Positions 55,801 to 60,239 of a stretch of DNA of 64,000 bases are shown here, piece by piece. Position 1 is the stretch's first letter. Each line of letters begins with the position of its first letter. The translations under genes were made by a program, and so were the position numbers. The DNA lies in assembly GCF_905147365.1 (NCBI RefSeq), contig NC_056418.1, positions 10,477,262 to 10,541,261 of the forward strand, read 5' to 3'. Origin of the DNA: Aricia agestis. Its lineage: Eukaryota; Arthropoda; Insecta; Lepidoptera; Lycaenidae. The notes under the pieces were generated by a model that saw only the letters and a list, made by a program, of their open reading frames with translations, made no database searches and was not told the origin of the DNA.

Positions 55801-58321
55801 TTTCTTTCGCAATCGGTTAACCATAAACTGAGTAAGTCCGTTCGAAAAGAATGCGTTAAAAACAACGTTTTTTAGCTCAACGGAATAGAATGGCCGGTAC
55901 AATATTAACGAGAAAACAATACAAAAACAATGGTAGAAAACAATACAAAACAATGGTAGGAAGTTTAACGAAACTTAAGAGGATACCACAGCGGCTAGAG
56001 AAATGAAAAAAAAGTACGTGTAATATCTATAGCTGTCTCCCTTACCTCAAGCCTATACCGCAGAACGCGATAGAGACAACTGCAGAAAATCCAGAAAATC
56101 AACGATTCGTTGTCCCCTGATTCCTTCTCCAAAACTTAACCGATTTAAGTACTTTTTTCATTAAAGATTAAAAAAAGGCTTGAGCTGTGTTCCTATGTTT
56201 TGCTTTTTTTGTATAATCTATCCAAATCTGTTTTCTGGACGTTTGAACACAGTGGAAAATCTGGCCATTTTTTTGGGTTTTTGAACGTTCATATCTTATT
56301 TAATAATTAAATTATGAAAAAAAAGAAAACATAGGGACATTGTATTAGTGGCCGTAGATATTCAGGAAAAAAATTATAACTCTACTAGCATTATCCAGGG
56401 AGGAAACAGGGGACAACGTTTGTATGGAAAAAATGGCGGTGTGGAATCCTCTTAAGAATGAGTAATAAAATAGCAGATGTTAAATTGTAGCAGATATTCA
56501 ATTTGTTATTTGTTTTCTCATTTGTTACTGTGTATGTAAATAAAAAAAAAACCTCGACTGTCGCTTATAGAGGTATAGAAAAGAAGCAGTCTCGCTCACA
56601 GAGGTCCATGAGACAAAAACGACTCTCTCTAAGGGGGATATTACATTATCATTTATATATGATCATATATAGGATCCAATATATATGATCATTTGATCAT
56701 ATCTGCATATTACATTATCATATTTCATTGATCCTATTGAATAGTGAAAACAAAATTAAAATAATATTTAAGGGCGGCTCCTATACAACTAACACGATTT
56801 ATTGGCCGTTTTTGCTCGATATAAGTAGTGGAAACAGCTAGGAACTTTAATTTTTTACAGAATCCTCAGTTTTATATTAGGTAGGGGGATATTAGATTAT
56901 CATATATATTGGATCCGAGATCATTGAGTCAATGATATTGGATAATGTAATATAGACATACGATTCATTTCTTCCTTGATCATAGATTTTTGACATTTGC
57001 TGAGAGATTGGATCCAATACGGTCATAGAAATAAGTGTTGCCAGTTATTTAATATAAAAAAAAGTTTTTAATTTCTTGTTCGTTAATATGTTTCAAATAA
57101 TGTAATGTAATTATTTTTCTAATTATATACTTGGATAATCTTGCTGAAATTACAAAAAACAAGCCATATTAAAAATGACGATGTCTTTTGACAAATCGAA
57201 TTCTCTGAGATCTAGTAACCCTGACGTCAATACCTGTCAGCGTTAGCGCTCTCCATTGGCTATTGAAACCACATATGACGTAAAATAGGATCAATGAAAT
57301 ATGATAATGTAATATGCAGATATGATCAAATGATCATATATATTGGATCCTATATATGATCATAGAAATGATCATATATAAATGATACTACTGTCTTAGG
57401 GTTGTCAATTTAAGGCGGCGCAGAGGTGCGGCTGGTTGGTGTGGGAGCGGCCGTCCGCGCTTCGTTCGCGCAACCGCATGAACAGCGGCAACGTCGCGGT
57501 CTCCCGACTTTTAATAAAAAGTAAATCTTTATTGGGCATATTTCGGCCATTTTTCGTGCATATTTGCATGCATATTTCGGCACTTTGATCGTGCATATAA
57601 TCCGATGTCTAAATAAAATTATAAAAATACCCTGTAAAACAACATTAAAAACTAATGCCTGTCTCTTATACTATGAACAAATCTGTTGTTATGATTCGAA
57701 CTTTGCTTTATGTGTAGTGTGATTTGTGATTTACAATAATTAGTCAATTACTTATTTTTAATTACGATTTAAAATAAGTAATTGACTGTAAGTAGTTAGT
57801 TAATATACGGTTTACAACACATAGAAATCGGCAAATTACTATAATGTAAACAAAGCAATAATTACATCATTAAAATATTTATCCATAAATTGTCTCCTTG
57901 TTTGCATTTACTATAGATATACAGGATGTAACAAACAAAGTAATAGTGTGTTGCTACTTTGATAGTGAACTTTATAATATACTAGATATTTGACCGAGCT
58001 TTGCTTGGTATTCGATAAAACACAAATAAAATGACATTTTCTAAAAATGATTCCTAGCTAGATCGATTTATCGCCCCCGAAACCCCCTATATACTAAGAG
58101 TCCGAGATTCCAATTATATATTTATATTACAAGAATATACAAGAATTGCTCGTTTAAAGATATAAGATTATATATGGGACAGACACACACCAAAAATTGT
58201 TATCATATTATGTTATGTACAGTAGAATGAAGCTTCTATTGCATGTATGATGTAAGGAATAGAGAATATGGTGGAAAAGTTACACAAACTCACCTGGAAC
58301 TAAAAGCTCCTCGTTATCCAT
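19096..58321 (-). CDS. ZNFX1: ZNFX1: NFX1-type zinc finger SF1 helicase, 33 coding exons, 2051 aa
   Basis: RNA-binding SF1 helicase of the ZNFX1 family. Relatives act as an antiviral RNA sensor (mammals) and in small-RNA inheritance granules (C. elegans). I joined 33 exons with every phase matching (6156 nt): an RG-rich micro-exon N-terminus (1-127), an ARM-like segment (about 128-320), and the DVQFRLLREDC region (about 375). The helicase has Walker A GPPGTGKT (607-614), VEEAAE (955-960), GDHKQLRP (981-988), QHRMRP (1022-1027), VDNYQGEES (1135) and ALSRARE (about 1171). NF-X1-type Cys/His fingers span about 1226-1716 and end before EDCGHVL. A C-terminal RZ finger lies near 1979 (HWYKCPNGHFYCIGECGG). 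All key residues are intact. Exons three to nine include a duplicated cassette (see 44794-52370). It diverges from the synthetase at 61639 and converges with protease B. Confidence 0.96.
20068..20363 (-). CDS. ZNFX1: ZNFX1 exon 32, EDCGH and CPFCRR segment
   Basis: Residues 1717-1815: FVLIEDCGHVLHSEDMENLM and VRKCPFCRRAIINTQRYKN, a RING-like pair of Cys/His motifs, followed by a helical stretch. Donor GTACAC. Confidence 0.94.
20417..20774 (+). repeat. SINE copy with long pyrimidine tandem repeat
   Basis: Same family as 13350-13671. The internal CCCTACCCTCCCCTATTCCC-type repeat is longer here (20555-20650) than in other copies. It ends in an A-run at 20762-20772. Lies in the ZNFX1 intron 20364-21764. 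Confidence 0.8.
21153..21447. mobile_element. MITE, CATAAAGTTAATATACCTAG ends (copy 2)
   Basis: Sister of 9012-9318 with the same TIRs. In the ZNFX1 intron before exon 32. Confidence 0.82.
21538..21764. repeat. AAAGTATGTCACA-type repeat reaching ZNFX1 donor
   Basis: GGGCCATCCATAAAGTATGT then GTGACAAGGAGGGGGCGG and a G-run at 21724-21735, with CAAATGTGACAACGTAC next to the exon 31 donor. A similar sequence at 17825-17905 (ACACCATGTCACATTTCGTC) suggests a dispersed family. Confidence 0.55.
21765..21982 (-). CDS. ZNFX1: ZNFX1 exon 31, last fingers and acidic linker
   Basis: Residues 1645-1716: EKCGRACVHGQCTRRC, PLACGHACRGFCGEPCPSVC then DFLGDEFDDDA. The 3' end is set at AT|GTACGT because only that phase joins to FVLIEDCGHVL. 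Confidence 0.92.
22321..22432 (-). CDS. ZNFX1: ZNFX1 exon 30, zinc finger
   Basis: Residues 1607-1644: CPEPCSKVCPPCRRQCDVRC and CTQICGAPCASCK. 112 nt, acceptor TTTCAG, donor GTGAGG. Confidence 0.94.
22799..22964 (-). CDS. ZNFX1: ZNFX1 exon 29, zinc finger, acceptor at MITE edge
   Basis: Residues 1552-1606: TEVDSDSLLQYCTAPCG, ALQCGHTCAGDCGRC and HVPCAHPCGRDNFCGHT. Acceptor CTCCAG lies at the terminus of a palindromic MITE (22967-23121). Donor GTCAGT. Confidence 0.92.
22967..23121. mobile_element. Palindromic MITE, GGCCTGTACCACGAAA family (copy 4)
   Basis: Ends GGAGTTGTACCACAAAAGCG and AGTAGTAGTAGGCCTCCTG; arms TTTGAGACTCAAACAATCGA and its inverse. The left terminus overlaps the splice acceptor of ZNFX1 exon 29. 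Confidence 0.85.
23265..23301. repeat. CT microsatellite
   Basis: TTTCTCTCTGTATCTCTCTC followed by further CT units. In the ZNFX1 intron 22965-24272. The rest of that intron (23302-24200) shows no recognisable feature except GC-poor unique-looking sequence. Confidence 0.7.
24220..24253. repeat. Perfect 34-bp palindrome
   Basis: AGGAAAAACAGGAGAAT followed directly by its exact reverse complement, with no loop. It is 19 bp downstream (in ZNFX1 sense) of the exon 28 donor. Confidence 0.85.
24273..24510 (-). CDS. ZNFX1: ZNFX1 exon 28, zinc finger, Ala/Arg-rich
   Basis: Residues 1473-1551: CQHSVRIKCKSEATRAQC, CGRALSCGHACERACKEPC and IPAACGHDVTPPCAVARK. Very GC-rich, in contrast to the flanking introns. 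The 3' end is fixed by phase with the next exon. Confidence 0.9.
24858..24937 (-). repeat. Truncated SINE head, reverse orientation
   Basis: GCTGTTTCACGCCGGTTTTC, GTGGTATTTCTCCGGTCGAG and GGCCCATTCGTGCCAAAGCA match the 5' part of the SINE. Confidence 0.7.
25083..25215. mobile_element. Palindromic MITE, 133 bp
   Basis: ACAGTCTGTCAAAAAAGTCA, TTAAAAAGTGGCA and TAGTGTCATCCCTTT mirrored around a short AT-rich centre. A partial relative is at 13034-13125. Confidence 0.82.
25224..27017. mobile_element. 1.8-kb DNA transposon-like element with long TIRs
   Basis: Left end TATATGTCGCAGCCGACTGG, then TTTAAATAGCTATTCAATCA; right end TGAACGGCTATTTAAACCAG then TCGGCTGCGACATATA. TIRs span about 110 bp. The interior has a direct repeat of about 72 bp (25961-26032 and 26036-26105) and no intact transposase. 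It fills most of the ZNFX1 intron between exons 27 and 28. Confidence 0.75.
27073..27231 (-). CDS. ZNFX1: ZNFX1 exon 27, zinc finger
   Basis: Residues 1420-1472: STCTHKEEVPC, CMKKCTRKLPCDHFC and CWEPCGDCDQM. Donor GTACTC, with a 1.8-kb transposon starting 55 bp into the intron. Confidence 0.92.
28140..28200 (+). repeat. LINE 3' tail with AATAAAGG(ATT)n
   Basis: CTTCAATAAAGGATTTTATT followed by ATT repeats, a common lepidopteran non-LTR tail. The rest of the intron 27232-28370 shows no recognisable element with clear ends. Confidence 0.5.
28371..28493 (-). CDS. ZNFX1: ZNFX1 exon 26, zinc finger
   Basis: Residues 1379-1419: YKCPKPCARKNNGC, an acidic loop EEEDTPDEH, then MCKKLCHEKCDDCNVQ. Donor GTACGT. 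Confidence 0.92.
29586..30090. mobile_element. 505-bp MITE, TATAGTTTGTGCGTTTT family (copy 2)
   Basis: Inverted relative of 319-820; both TIRs and internal segments (AAAATGTCAGATGCATGAAA) are recognisable. In the ZNFX1 intron 28494-30286, about 200 bp from exon 25. A LINE-tail fragment (30110-30260) follows it. Confidence 0.82.
30287..30415 (-). CDS. ZNFX1: ZNFX1 exon 25, zinc finger
   Basis: Residues 1336-1378: AKKECWVDIKSVRCAVPC and RMDPCGHTCTFKCHVNHDPH. Phase 0 on both sides. Donor GTAAGT. Confidence 0.93.
30528..30658 (+). repeat. 3' part of SINE
   Basis: CTTCTGATGCTGCGAGTGTC, CATGGGCGACGGAAGTTGCT and an A-rich end. 5'-truncated. Confidence 0.75.
30780..31176. mobile_element. MITE copy 2 of the CCACAGAAATAAAT family, split by an insertion
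   Basis: Left GTCTCAACCACAGAAATAAA; body CGGCTAAGCGGGTGGAGTAC; right part CGACTCGATTACACCGGAGC. Interrupted at about 30871-31070 by an element with ends GCGGGGCTAAAATGG and CATTTTAGCCCCGC. Its right end runs into another G-rich insertion near 31180-31240. Confidence 0.65.
31385..31545. repeat. CAGGGCCGGATTTA-type repeat fragment
   Basis: CATAAAAATTATAAATCCGG and GCGGCAAAATTTAAG recall the 43641-43795 element (CAGGGCCGGATTTATATTTT). Fragmentary copies also near 2050-2110 and 30713-30775. Confidence 0.5.
31562..31739 (-). CDS. ZNFX1: ZNFX1 exon 24, zinc fingers (weak donor)
   Basis: Residues 1276-1335: NEHPCRLKCREPCICRVR, KFPCGHENEVPC and LPLCGHQ. The 3' end is set at CAG|GTCCTT because the phase fits and the open frame soon reaches a stop; this donor is far from consensus. 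Confidence 0.85.
32304..32455 (-). CDS. ZNFX1: ZNFX1 exon 23, first NF-X1-type finger
   Basis: Residues 1226-1275: VPEGGCLLQCEFRLQCGHQC then CPLLCHNYGRDHAEIKC. PEGGC is the conserved opening of the zinc-finger region. Confidence 0.95.
32608..32833. mobile_element. Foldback MITE, 226 bp
   Basis: GTACCATAGTAAAAGGAGGG at the left mirrors CTCCTTTTACTATGACTGTA at the right. Inner arms GCGTCGCCACGTACGGCACA and TGTGCGGTACGTGGCGACGC. In the ZNFX1 intron 32456-33761. Confidence 0.78.
33348..33701. mobile_element. MITE with ACAGGGTGCAATTAAA ends, TA-flanked
   Basis: Starts ACAGGGTGCAATTAAACCTT and ends TTTAATTGCACCCTGT, with TA on each side. 354 bp, no ORF. About 60 bp from ZNFX1 exon 22. Confidence 0.78.
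33762..33904 (-). CDS. ZNFX1: ZNFX1 exon 22, end of helicase core
   Basis: Residues 1178-1225: GFYIFGNMNLLKKNSTLW and LMLRCENHRENTTE, the usual GNM...LWS...CENH junction between helicase and zinc fingers. Confidence 0.95.
34395..34569 (-). CDS. ZNFX1: ZNFX1 exon 21, helicase motifs V and VI
   Basis: Residues 1120-1177: TLVDNYQGEESKIILLSLVR (motif V) and NRICVALSRARE (motif VI, with the arginine finger). Donor GTAATA. Confidence 0.96.
34970..35052 (+). repeat. SINE 3' fragment
   Basis: GCGTCCATGGGCGACGGAAG through CAGGTGACCAGTTTGCTCG to an A-rich end. 26 bp from exon 20. Confidence 0.7.
35078..35224 (-). CDS. ZNFX1: ZNFX1 exon 20
   Basis: Residues 1071-1119: SKSNPKEADMVLLLANYL and DVTILAAYSGQMFYMK, the helicase 2A strand before motif V. 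Donor GTAAGT. Confidence 0.95.
35518..35786 (-). CDS. ZNFX1: ZNFX1 exon 19, helicase motifs III and IV
   Basis: Residues 981-1070: GDHKQLRPSAAHM (motif III), SLFERMI, LRVQHRMRPPFARLL (motif IV) and FFYTHEHQEL. GC-rich compared with the introns. Confidence 0.96.
36147..36230 (-). CDS. ZNFX1: ZNFX1 exon 18, Walker B (VIVEEAAEVLE)
   Basis: 84 nt, residues 953-980. VIVEEAAEVLEQHII carries the catalytic Glu pair of motif II, here VEEAAE rather than DEA. Donor GTAAGT. Confidence 0.95.
36566..36740 (+). repeat. LINE-like 3' segment (copy 1)
   Basis: TATTTGACCGAGCTTCGCTC, ATTCCTAGCTAGATCGATTT and ATCGCCCCCGAAACCCCCTA, ending in an AT microsatellite. Second copy at 57978-58130. Confidence 0.7.
36896..37043 (-). 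CDS. ZNFX1: ZNFX1 exon 17, VIGMTTTGAARLR
   Basis: Residues 904-952. The DVIGMTTTGAARLRKM block precedes the Walker B strand in ZNFX1. Acceptor TTCTAG, donor GTAACT. Confidence 0.95.
37535..37728. mobile_element. MITE, TGCTAAGTACTCACATACGG ends
   Basis: TGCTAAGTACTCACATACGG, TTTTGCTCGATAGTTTTACT at the left; AGTAAAACTATCGAGCAAAA, CTGTATGTGAGTACTTAGCA at the right. 194 bp, in a ZNFX1 intron. Confidence 0.82.
37829..37984 (-). CDS. ZNFX1: ZNFX1 exon 16
   Basis: Residues 852-903, RMRELYYHHHDVQSGHARNL to NQEMIKIK. Helical linker in the helicase 1A domain. Phase 0 on both sides. Confidence 0.88.
38883..38954. repeat. AT-rich palindrome, 35-bp arms
   Basis: TTTTAACAAAAATGTATTTT, ATTGTAAATATAATA, then the exact inverse after 2 bp. 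Could be a MITE remnant. Confidence 0.8.
39047..39663. mobile_element. MITE with AAGCTGCGCGTGCACTGGAT ends
   Basis: Left AAGCTGCGCGTGCACTGGAT, CGGAATCGG; right CCGATTCCGATCCAGTGGAC, GCGCAGCTTT. A 617-bp element with an internal partial repeat of its left end at 39118. It ends 22 bp from the ZNFX1 exon 15 donor. A non-conserved ORF (39246-39488) lies inside. Confidence 0.75.
39686..40612 (-). CDS. ZNFX1: ZNFX1 exon 15, helicase motifs I and Ia
   Basis: Residues 543-851, 927 nt, the longest exon. DESQFEAYKVAL is the Q-motif region, IQGPPGTGKTHIG is Walker A, and LVCYTNHALDQFLEALL is motif Ia. The C-terminal third is an insertion rich in charged residues, as is usual for the family. Donor GTAAGT. 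Confidence 0.97.
40774..41150. mobile_element. MITE, CCTGTACAGATGAGGCGTTT ends
   Basis: CTGTACAGATGAGGCGTTTT, ACGCGCG at the left; CGCGCGTAAAACACCTCATC, AGGACAG at the right. A perfect internal hairpin GATTGGAGCGTGATAACT and its inverse is at 41008-41044. In the intron between exons 14 and 15. Confidence 0.7.
41323..41496 (-). CDS. ZNFX1: ZNFX1 exon 14, YTMIESEVYFEPYQHVL
   Basis: Residues 485-542. YTMIESEVYFEPYQHVLRAL is a recognisable ZNFX1 block. Phase 0 on both sides. Confidence 0.94.
42227..42452 (-). CDS. ZNFX1: ZNFX1 exon 13, beta-rich pre-helicase domain
   Basis: Residues 409-484: IYQDVRFLRPYVSNYKIG, NWSHSQRLKFGTLLLLTKD, VMDRDKWYLENGQ. Conserved in the family between the LLRED box and the Walker A exon. 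Donor GTAAGT. Confidence 0.94.
42801..42846 (-). CDS. ZNFX1: ZNFX1 exon 12, 46-nt exon with GC donor
   Basis: Encodes QYIKDPSKRRYDNI and ends in a split Arg codon. The donor reads ACG|GCAAGT, a GC-AG intron. Phase and family sequence both require this exon. Confidence 0.9.
43323..43539 (-). CDS. ZNFX1: ZNFX1 exon 11, YLDVQFRLLRED region
   Basis: Residues 322-393. Contains VDHYLDVQFRLLREDCFGPL, a strongly conserved ZNFX1 signature before the helicase. Donor GTGAGT. Confidence 0.96.
43641..43795. repeat. CAGGGCCGGATTTATATTTT repeat
   Basis: GCAGGGCCGGATTTATATTT at the left and CATAAATCTGGGCTG at the right give short inverted ends. A common lepidopteran MITE type. In the intron before exon 11. 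Confidence 0.6.
44135..44715 (-). CDS. ZNFX1: ZNFX1 exon 10, ARM-like segment
   Basis: Encodes residues 128-321, from NHLSHHQRGKTGKREQ to DLRDAMKIVEEKL. Mostly helical: LEKLAESADTDIIQNV and FLVLKVAQKVVGCSFD resemble the ARM-type region N-terminal to the ZNFX1 helicase. Acceptor TTTTAG, donor GTAACG. Confidence 0.93.
44811..44849 (-). CDS. ZNFX1: ZNFX1 exon 9, RG micro-exon c, duplicate A
   Basis: Same as 48599-48637 (PREPANGRGRYI). It joins through a split Asp codon to the large exon at 44715. Confidence 0.85.
   Translation of the reverse strand, partial: VLESRQTEEAVI
45081..45125 (-). CDS. ZNFX1: ZNFX1 exon 8, RG micro-exon b, duplicate A
   Basis: Same sequence as 48869-48913 (PREPTRGRGRNLSQ). 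Frame check: another reading of the same exon hits TAA, so only the PREP frame is open. Confidence 0.82.
45483..45527 (-). CDS. ZNFX1: ZNFX1 exon 7, RG micro-exon a, duplicate A
   Basis: Same sequence as 49271-49315 (PREPIQGRGRNTSQ). Splice sites are intact, so both copies are usable. Confidence 0.82.
45934..46879 (+). mobile_element. PIF/Harbinger-like element, unit A, TTA target duplication
   Basis: Ends GGCCCACTTGCGCCA and TGGCGCAAGTGGGCC are exact inverses, flanked by TTA at 45931-45933 and 46880-46882. GGGTTAA/TTAACCC motifs near the ends are usual for these elements. A short ORF (46148-46384) is the only coding trace, so it is not autonomous. Confidence 0.82.
46148..46384 (+). pseudogene. 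78-codon ORF remnant inside Harbinger-like element (A)
   Basis: Encodes an acidic start (WLLSDDDEEIIEYIRSD) and YYRRIVERTDLFRVPYLL, then a Lys/Arg-rich tail. This resembles the extreme N-terminus of PIF/Harbinger transposases but has no DDE domain. The assignment rests mainly on the element's TTA duplication. No expression signal. Confidence 0.4.
47245..48500. repeat. Three GCGGGGAGGGG modules, unit A
   Basis: Direct modules at 47245-47460 and 47996-48190, and an inverted one at 48280-48500. They share GCATTCGCCTGCGGGGAGGG, AACAGAATGCACCG and TTGGCGCTGCGGACC. They look like pieces of one MITE family split by the 520-bp element. Duplicated at 51034-52289. Confidence 0.7.
47474..47993. mobile_element. 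520-bp MITE, GGGGGAATATTAGATTATCA ends (copy 1)
   Basis: Left GGGGGAATATTAGATTATCA, right TGATAATGTAATACCCCCC, with TAA flanking both. Internal GGATCC/ATGATCATAT palindromes. Other copies: 51263-51782, 54551-55068 (inverted), 56634-56738 (partial), 56884-57388. Confidence 0.85.
48599..48637 (-). CDS. ZNFX1: ZNFX1 exon 6, RG micro-exon c, duplicate B
   Basis: Encodes PREPANGRGRYI. 39 nt, donor GTAAGT. It sits 17 bp inside the left end of duplicate B, so the unit boundary lies just after its donor. Identical to 44811-44849. Confidence 0.82.
   Translation of the reverse strand, partial: VLESRQTEEAVI
48869..48913 (-). CDS. ZNFX1: ZNFX1 exon 5, RG micro-exon b, duplicate B
   Basis: Encodes PREPTRGRGRNLSQ. 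45 nt, phase 1 at both ends, donor GTATAT. Identical to 45081-45125. Confidence 0.82.
49271..49315 (-). CDS. ZNFX1: ZNFX1 exon 4, RG micro-exon a, duplicate B
   Basis: Encodes PREPIQGRGRNTSQ with split Gly codons on both sides. 45 nt, acceptor TTGCAG, donor GTAATC. Identical to 45483-45527. Confidence 0.82.
49390..50913. mobile_element. TTAA-flanked palindromic element, unit B, interrupted
   Basis: Duplicate of 45602-47121, with TTAA at 49386-49389 and 50914-50917. The inner Harbinger-like element is at 49722-50671. Confidence 0.82.
49722..50671 (+). mobile_element. PIF/Harbinger-like element, unit B
   Basis: Duplicate of 45934-46879. Its ORF (49936-50172) has a different C-terminus (KRNFFFFFY) because of a longer T-run near 50155. 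Confidence 0.8.
51263..51782. mobile_element. 520-bp MITE (copy 2, unit B)
   Basis: Duplicate of 47474-47993 produced by the segmental duplication. Confidence 0.85.
52393..53112. repeat. Diverged tandem direct repeat, about 320-bp units
   Basis: 52393-52705 and 52789-53112 share AATTTGGTACCATGTTCATA, AAAGTGGTGACCTGAT, GTAAGATTTTGCATCAAGGT and CGGCGTTGTTT, with many substitutions. Older than the 3.8-kb duplication. Between ZNFX1 exons 3 and 4. Confidence 0.8.
53179..53223 (-). CDS. ZNFX1: ZNFX1 exon 3, RG micro-exon (PRGPLHRRGRNMSQ)
   Basis: 45 nt, symmetric phase 1. Most diverged member of the module family G-PRxPxxxRGRxxSQ. It lies outside the 3.8-kb duplication. Confidence 0.85.
53385..53435 (-). 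CDS. ZNFX1: ZNFX1 exon 2, FWRNRHPQINN micro-exon
   Basis: Encodes G-FWRNRHPQINNQFHGQ. It is 51 nt, phase 1 at both sides, with acceptor TTTTCAG and donor GTTTGT. It is preceded by an intron of about 4.9 kb filled with transposons. Confidence 0.8.
53588..54016 (+). repeat. GGGTTCCGTACCC lepidopteran repeat
   Basis: TAGGGTTCCGTACCCAAAGG, TCTGTCTGTCTG and, at the other end, CGGAACCATTCATGCGCGAA, TCCAACTCGCACTTGGCC. This is a very common moth and butterfly interspersed repeat. Part of its interior (53742-53880) recurs at 56745-56880. Confidence 0.65.
54551..55068. mobile_element. 520-bp MITE (copy 3, inverted)
   Basis: Reverse orientation of 47474-47993. A perfect hairpin follows (CTGAGGATTCTGTAAAAAAT, TTCCTAGGAA and inverse, 55081-55157). 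Confidence 0.82.
55467..55800 (-). repeat. SINE copy, reverse orientation, near full length
   Basis: T-run, GGTCACCTGATGGAAAGCAA, GGGTAGGGAAGGGAA tandem repeat, and GTGCCGAAGCATGGCTCTCC at the right. Same family as 13350-13671. Confidence 0.8.
56634..57388. mobile_element. 520-bp MITE copies 4 (partial) and 5
   Basis: 56634-56738 is one end in inverted orientation. 56745-56880 duplicates part of the GGGTTCCGT repeat. 56884-57388 is a near-complete copy. This fits insertion into, then rearrangement of, the older repeat. Confidence 0.75.
57978..58130 (+). repeat. LINE-like 3' segment (copy 2)
   Basis: Matches 36566-36740 (TATTTGACCGAGCTTTGCTT, TCGCCCCCGAAACCCCCTAT). Confidence 0.7.
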
Positions 58322-58341
58322 TGTACAGTTGATTTACAAAT
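58294..58341 (-). CDS. ZNFX1: ZNFX1 first coding exon (ATG at 58321)
   Basis: Contains 20 nt of 5' UTR, then MDNEELLVP and a split Gly. Donor GTGAGT. The start is chosen because no upstream in-frame ATG exists in the exon and the Gly-splitting phase matches the next micro-exons. Confidence 0.8.
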
Positions 58342-58802
58342 CTGAAACAATTAAGGCTTAAGTTAGAACAGTTAGGTAGGTAAAATCTATGTAAAAACAG
58401 GGGACAACCTGGGGCTACTACTTAACTTAATGAACACTGAGGTTTAACTATTACTAATCCAATAATATGGTATCAATGAAACCACTGTCACCGAAACTGC
58501 TGTGTGGGAGATACTATTATTATTAACTCTTAGCTTAGAACCGGTGACGAGATGAGATGCAGCGCTGCATTTGTTGCAATTTGCATTTCAAATGTAGTCA
58601 AGAACTAGAAAGTTCACAACAGAATAACACATAATATTTCAACTGCACACTGTGCTGAGGTGGTACTGAGTTGCGCTGGGCCCAATCGCAGCTTGAATTT
58701 CATCATACTTCCTTCAGCGATTTGTTAGAGAAAAATTAAATTATTCAAATGTAAGAAGTTCAATAAACACAACAATGATAATATTACTTTGGAAAAACCT
58801 AC

Positions 58803-58990
58803 CTTTACAGTAGGATTTTCATAGTACGGTACATAAACAGCAATAAACAGGGTATTTTTATTTTTATTTTTTAAAAGTTAAAAAATATCGACTTTATTAC
58901 TACTTAAACTGATTACAGATCCATTTTGTCGCGACTTACGTTTAGATTATATGAATTTTTTATTTCACTCTAAGTTTTCTACACAAAATT
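58803..58990 (-). other. Possible non-coding exon 1 of ZNFX1
   Basis: The ATG exon has an acceptor (TTTCAG) at 58342, so an upstream non-coding exon must exist. A strong donor AAAG|GTAGGT on the minus strand ends a candidate exon at 58803. Its 5' limit is unknown and 58990 is only a guess. Confidence 0.3.
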
Positions 58991-59527
58991 ACATGTTGAC
59001 TTTCGTCCCCGGTCTCCAAAGTCCAAATATAATATAATCACAGATTACTAGTAATAATTATAAATAATGTTTTTGATTTTGCTCAACTCGGTCGTTCATT
59101 CGTCATAATAAAAAGAGTTTTCCGTTACTTCTCCCAGTACACTAGCCAATCGATTTGACGTATCAGTAACTAATCAAATCCTTTGAAATCGTATTCAACG
59201 GACAACGAGTACAGGCTAATATACTGTTAGAATAAAGGAACGCGCCCAATTTATCTATTTTGGTCAGTTGGTCGCAGTAGAATTTACCGATTACAAATTC
59301 AAATGTTGCTAGCATCAAAAAAAAATCTGATGAATGATGATTATCCAAAGACTTTTTTTGGATGAAATGTGTTTTTTGACAGACTACACATGCTTCACTT
59401 GCGTATTCAGTCTTATTAATAACTAGCATTTGCCCGCGGCTTCGGTCGCGTTAACCGCTAAGAAGTATTATTGATTATTATCTCACCATTCAATATTCAT
59501 CTACCTATATTATATCCTTAATCTGTG

Positions 59528-59681
59528 TCGACAAGGCTTTATTTGAACGTGGCAAGAAAAGGAACTAAACGTTTCTATCATACAAAGACGTCATATTTGA
59601 GTTTTGACAGCTCTCCTTTACCAGCAGCGCTTCCGTCAATGTCACCCACGTTCATTTAAAACTCATTTAAAGCCTTGTCGA
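59528..59681. mobile_element. Small MITE, TCGACAAGGCTTTATTT ends
   Basis: TCGACAAGGCTTTATTTGAA at the left and CATTTAAAGCCTTGTCGA at the right. 154 bp. Confidence 0.65.
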
Positions 59682-59932
59682 ACTGTATCGTTCGTGAAGC
59701 ACTACGAATAAGCTTGTGCGGCCGCAGCATTACCGGATGCCTACGTCATAACATCTGCAACAGAAAGAATGAAAAAAATCGGATGCCTGTTGCCCACATA
59801 CGTCATAATGGTCCAGTCAAATTAGGTTTAGATTAGGAAACTCGGAATTCGAGATACCCAGCTGTAAGTCTGTAAATATCATGGAACTAATAAGTACTAC
59901 CGTGGTAAATATTAATTGTATATTGGCACCCT

Positions 59933-60239
59933 AAGGGCCTTATCACACTGGCGATTAGCGAGCGATTTGAAAGCGACCCGATTACGCAGCGCTCACGCCG
60001 CGATGACGTCGCGTTTGCGCGGCGTGCACGCAGCTTGCCTTCGGCGTTTGAGACACTCAGCAGCAAAATGGATTCTGACATCACTCCCTAGACGAGTCTA
60101 CTATATATAATTATAATCTGTGTTATACAAAATGGCATCCACGCCACGTCGCGACGTTCACGCCGCGCAATCGCGGCATGTGCGCTGCGCAGTCGCGTCG
60201 CTTTCAAATCGCTCGCTAATCGCCAGTGTGATAAGGCAC
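59933..60239. mobile_element. MITE with GGCCTTATCACACTGGCGAT TIR
   Basis: AGGGCCTTATCACACTGGCG, ATTAGCGAGCGATTTGAAAG at the left mirror CTTTCAAATCGCTCGCTAAT, CGCCAGTGTGATAAGGC at the right. TIR about 42 bp; GC-rich interior rich in GCGACG. No ORF of interest. Confidence 0.82.
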
